From the NCBI GenBank assembly GCA_022717655.1, contig JAIIAN010000129.1, positions 1 through 8,500 on the forward strand: a stretch of DNA of 8,500 bases, read 5' to 3'. Source of the stretch: Bacillota bacterium (GTDB lineage Bacteria; Bacillota; Clostridia; Lachnospirales; Lachnospiraceae). The first letter of the stretch is position 1, and every line of letters starts with the position of its first letter. Both the position numbers and the translations under genes were made by a program. Positions 7,161 to 8,500 of this stretch are shown here, in pieces. The notes below the pieces were generated by a model that was given only the letters and a program-made list of their open reading frames with translations, was not told the origin of the DNA and ran no database searches.

Positions 7161-7232
7161 TGTTATGCAAATACAAAAACGGTATTCACATAGTCTTACA
7201 TAATGTCCACTTTAGATTTTTTAGAAGCATGA
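7161..7232. other. Non-coding remainder of the regulator-ferredoxin gap
   Basis: AT-rich sequence between the hairpin and the first family-like codons of the ferredoxin. I see no gene, no clear promoter for the ferredoxin and no ribosome site. In-frame TGA at 7230-7232 closes the ferredoxin frame upstream. Confidence 0.5.
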
Positions 7233-7910
7233 ATATCTTCAAAAGTATATACGGCAGATAAGATGGGCATTGTGTGTCCCATTTTTGGGCATGAAGTTCC
7301 TGCGCTGGTAAAAGAATTTTTGGAAAAAGCGGTTTTTGAAACACCTTATTTTTATATGATTCTGACTTATGGAAACCGGCATGGCGGAGCGGTGGAACTT
7401 GCAGAAAAAATGCTGATGAAACTTGGAATTACGCCAGCCTATATGAATATTGTACGGATGGTTGATAATTTTCTGCCGGCATTTGATATGAATCAGCAAA
7501 AGGCACTAGATAAAAAGGTGGAGGAACAGATTTTTAAAATTAAGCAGGATATCGATACAGCAAGTAAATTTATTTCTCCTGTTACAAACCAGGATAGGAA
7601 AGTTCATCAAGAGTATTTGAGAAGAATGGAAAAAATGCCGGCGAATGTATTTTCTAATAGTTATCGTATTACAGAAGAATGTATCGGATGTGAGATTTGT
7701 ACCAAGATTTGTCCGAAAAATTGTTTTACAGTAAAGGAACAAAAGAGCACCTGGCATCCAAAGGAATGTATTATGTGTATGGCATGCATTCATGCCTGTC
7801 CGATGAAAGCAATTCAAATGAATATGCCGGAGAAAAATCCACATGCAAGATATCCCAATGAAAATATCAGCCTTTGTGAAATTATAGATGCAAATAATCA
7901 ATTACATTAA
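7233..7910 (+). pseudogene. EFR1-type flavodoxin/ferredoxin fusion, 5'-truncated
   Basis: EFR1-type proteins combine an N-terminal flavodoxin-like domain with a C-terminal 2[4Fe-4S] ferredoxin and are thought to shuttle electrons in anaerobes. The ferredoxin part is complete: counted from Met 7263, cysteines 140, 143, 146, 150 (CIGCEICTKICP) and 169, 172, 175, 179 (CIMCMACIHACP) form two CxxCxxCxxxCP cluster sites. GIVCPIFGHEVPALVKEFL and ILTYGNRHGG match the middle of the flavodoxin-like domain. The beginning, about 40 residues with the phosphate-binding loop (usually an FSxTGN-like motif), is absent, and an in-frame TGA lies at 7230. Codons from 7233 (ISSKVYTADK) may still be homologous. 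ATG 7263 has no convincing ribosome site. Translation from there would give 215 residues that could still hold clusters but not FMN. It is in the same orientation as the aldo/keto reductase, 68 bases upstream of it. Confidence 0.82.
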
Positions 7911-7964
7911 AATGTTTTCACAAAATCAAGCACAGAAAGATTGCGAGAACGCATGAAACAATTT

Positions 7965-7970
7965 AGGAGG
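7965..7970 (+). promoter_or_regulatory. Ribosome binding site of the deleted aldo/keto reductase
   Basis: A perfect AGGAGG lies 8 bases before ATG 7979 but only 2 bases before ATG 7973, so the true start is 7979. The signal is intact although most of the enzyme is gone. Confidence 0.8.
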
Positions 7971-7978
7971 AAATGAAC

Positions 7979-8275
7979 ATGGAATTTATTACATTAAACA
8001 CAGGAGCAAAAATGCCGGTTGAAGGATTTGGAGTATTTCAGATTCCAGATGCAGTACAGTGTGAACAGGTTGCTCTTAGATGGAACGTTCAGCGTGGCGT
8101 GTCCATTATTCCAAAATCCGTTCATATAGATAGAATGGAACAGAATCTGGACGTCTGGGATTTCACACTGACAGATGATGAAATGAATGTGATTGCAAAA
8201 AAAGACCTTGGACACAGTGAGATTGTAAATCATGATGCCCCAGCGTTTGTAAAATTTATTTATAATTATCGGTAA
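7979..8275 (+). pseudogene. Aldo/keto reductase with in-frame internal deletion (98 residues left of ~280)
   Basis: Aldo/keto reductases are NADPH-dependent (alpha/beta)8-barrel enzymes that reduce aldehydes and ketones. The first ~30 residues (MEFITLNTGAKMPVEGFGVF) match the family N-terminus. From about residue 31 the sequence jumps to the C-terminal part: VALRWNVQRG, then the family signature IPKS-x4-R-x2-QN (IIPKSVHIDRMEQN), FTLTDDEM and DLGHSEIVNH. The DxxxxY, catalytic Lys and His segments are missing, about 180 residues in all, with the junction near 8066-8074 at CAGGTTGCT. The frame is kept, so an inactive 98-residue protein could be made, and the ribosome site is excellent. A natural mini-protein is unlikely, because both ends belong to the full barrel. 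It lies between the ferredoxin and flavodoxin remnants, suggesting one former redox operon. Confidence 0.85.
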
Positions 8276-8391
8276 AATTCAAGTAGAATATCGTAAGATT
8301 TCATGTAGATTTTATGTGTGGTAAAAAAAGAATTCAAGAAAATGGTATAAAAGCGGATAAACCATGCAGTTGAAATAGTAACACAGCTTGC
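8276..8391. other. Short gap between aldo/keto reductase and flavodoxin remnants
   Basis: AT-rich sequence without a recognisable gene, strong hairpin or ribosome site. The frame used by the flavodoxin remnant is open from ATG 8314 but meets TGA at 8371, and its 19 codons do not look like a flavodoxin start. Confidence 0.5.
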
Positions 8392-8500
8392 TATATTGCA
8401 GAAGCCACAGGTGGAGATTTATTTGAGCTTGAACCTGTAGAGCCTTATACAGATGAGGATCTTGACTGGACAAATGACGACAGCCGAGTATCAAGAGAGC
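8392..8500 (+). pseudogene. Flavodoxin, 5'-truncated and running off the window
   Basis: From 8395 the reading IAEATGGDLFELEPVEPYTD continues with EDLDWTNDDSRVSRE to the window edge. This is typical of Clostridial flavodoxins just after the first helix. A flavodoxin normally begins about 20-25 residues earlier, with a strand and an FMN phosphate loop rich in Ser/Thr/Gly. Here the codons just before 8395 (NSNTACY) keep at most a trace of that, and TGA 8371-8373 closes the frame. No start codon or ribosome site is available between them. The rest of the gene lies outside, so its state beyond residue ~40 is unknown. Flavodoxins are small FMN electron carriers and fit the neighbouring ferredoxin and reductase. 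Confidence 0.7.

Noticed and set aside
7506..7901. Open frame of 131 codons opposite the ferredoxin
   Set aside because: The + strand carries two perfect 4Fe-4S motifs; the antisense frame is a shadow.
8276..8338. Direct repeat AATTCAAG (8276-8283 and 8331-8338)
   Set aside because: Eight A/T-rich bases without other structure; expected by chance.
8314..8373. Small frame MCGKKRIQENG... of 19 codons before the flavodoxin remnant
   Set aside because: No ribosome site, not like a flavodoxin start, ends at TGA 8371.

Overview
The window is AT-rich and reads like a low-GC anaerobic Firmicute, most likely a gut Lachnospiraceae. This rests on strong AGGAGG-type ribosome sites, the protein families present (EFR1 ferredoxin, aldo/keto reductase, flavodoxin, fused spermidine synthase) and remembered similarity, not on a search. 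The main theme is decay: two chromosomal genes look intact (an ABC exporter and an AraC-type regulator), while most others are broken, shortened or cut by the window edge.

Left part (1-2635, + strand): the C-terminal three quarters of a MATE drug/Na+ antiporter enter from the left. Next comes a fused membrane/spermidine-synthase-like gene broken by an in-frame TAA, a 5-bp tandem duplication (GATTA GATTA) and an apparent in-frame loss of the acidic strand of its SAM-binding fold. A long near-perfect hairpin (2678-2744), symmetrically flanked by an 8-bp direct repeat, separates it from the convergent ABC exporter.

Middle (2757-6072): an intact half-size type I ABC exporter lies on the - strand. 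Upstream of it is an IS200/IS605-family remnant: an N-terminally truncated TnpB that keeps the RuvC D/E/D triad, followed by three tandem hairpins typical of an omegaRNA/right end. The element ends directly against a remnant of a Na/Pi cotransporter gene with a PhoU-like tail; that gene lacks its 5' part and has an internal frameshifting deletion.

Right part (6130-8500): an AraC-family regulator on the - strand diverges from a redox cluster of EFR1-type ferredoxin, aldo/keto reductase and flavodoxin. The ferredoxin lacks its flavodoxin-like N-terminus, the aldo/keto reductase has an in-frame deletion of about 180 residues that removes the catalytic residues, and the flavodoxin lacks its FMN phosphate-loop start. 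The regulator-ferredoxin gap holds a second hairpin resembling an IS200/IS605 end and a palindromic -10-like element. The regulator has probably outlived the operon it controlled.

I found no convincing new defence or biosynthetic system. The notable signals are the repeated small-deletion decay, the TnpB/omegaRNA remnant and the long hairpin.
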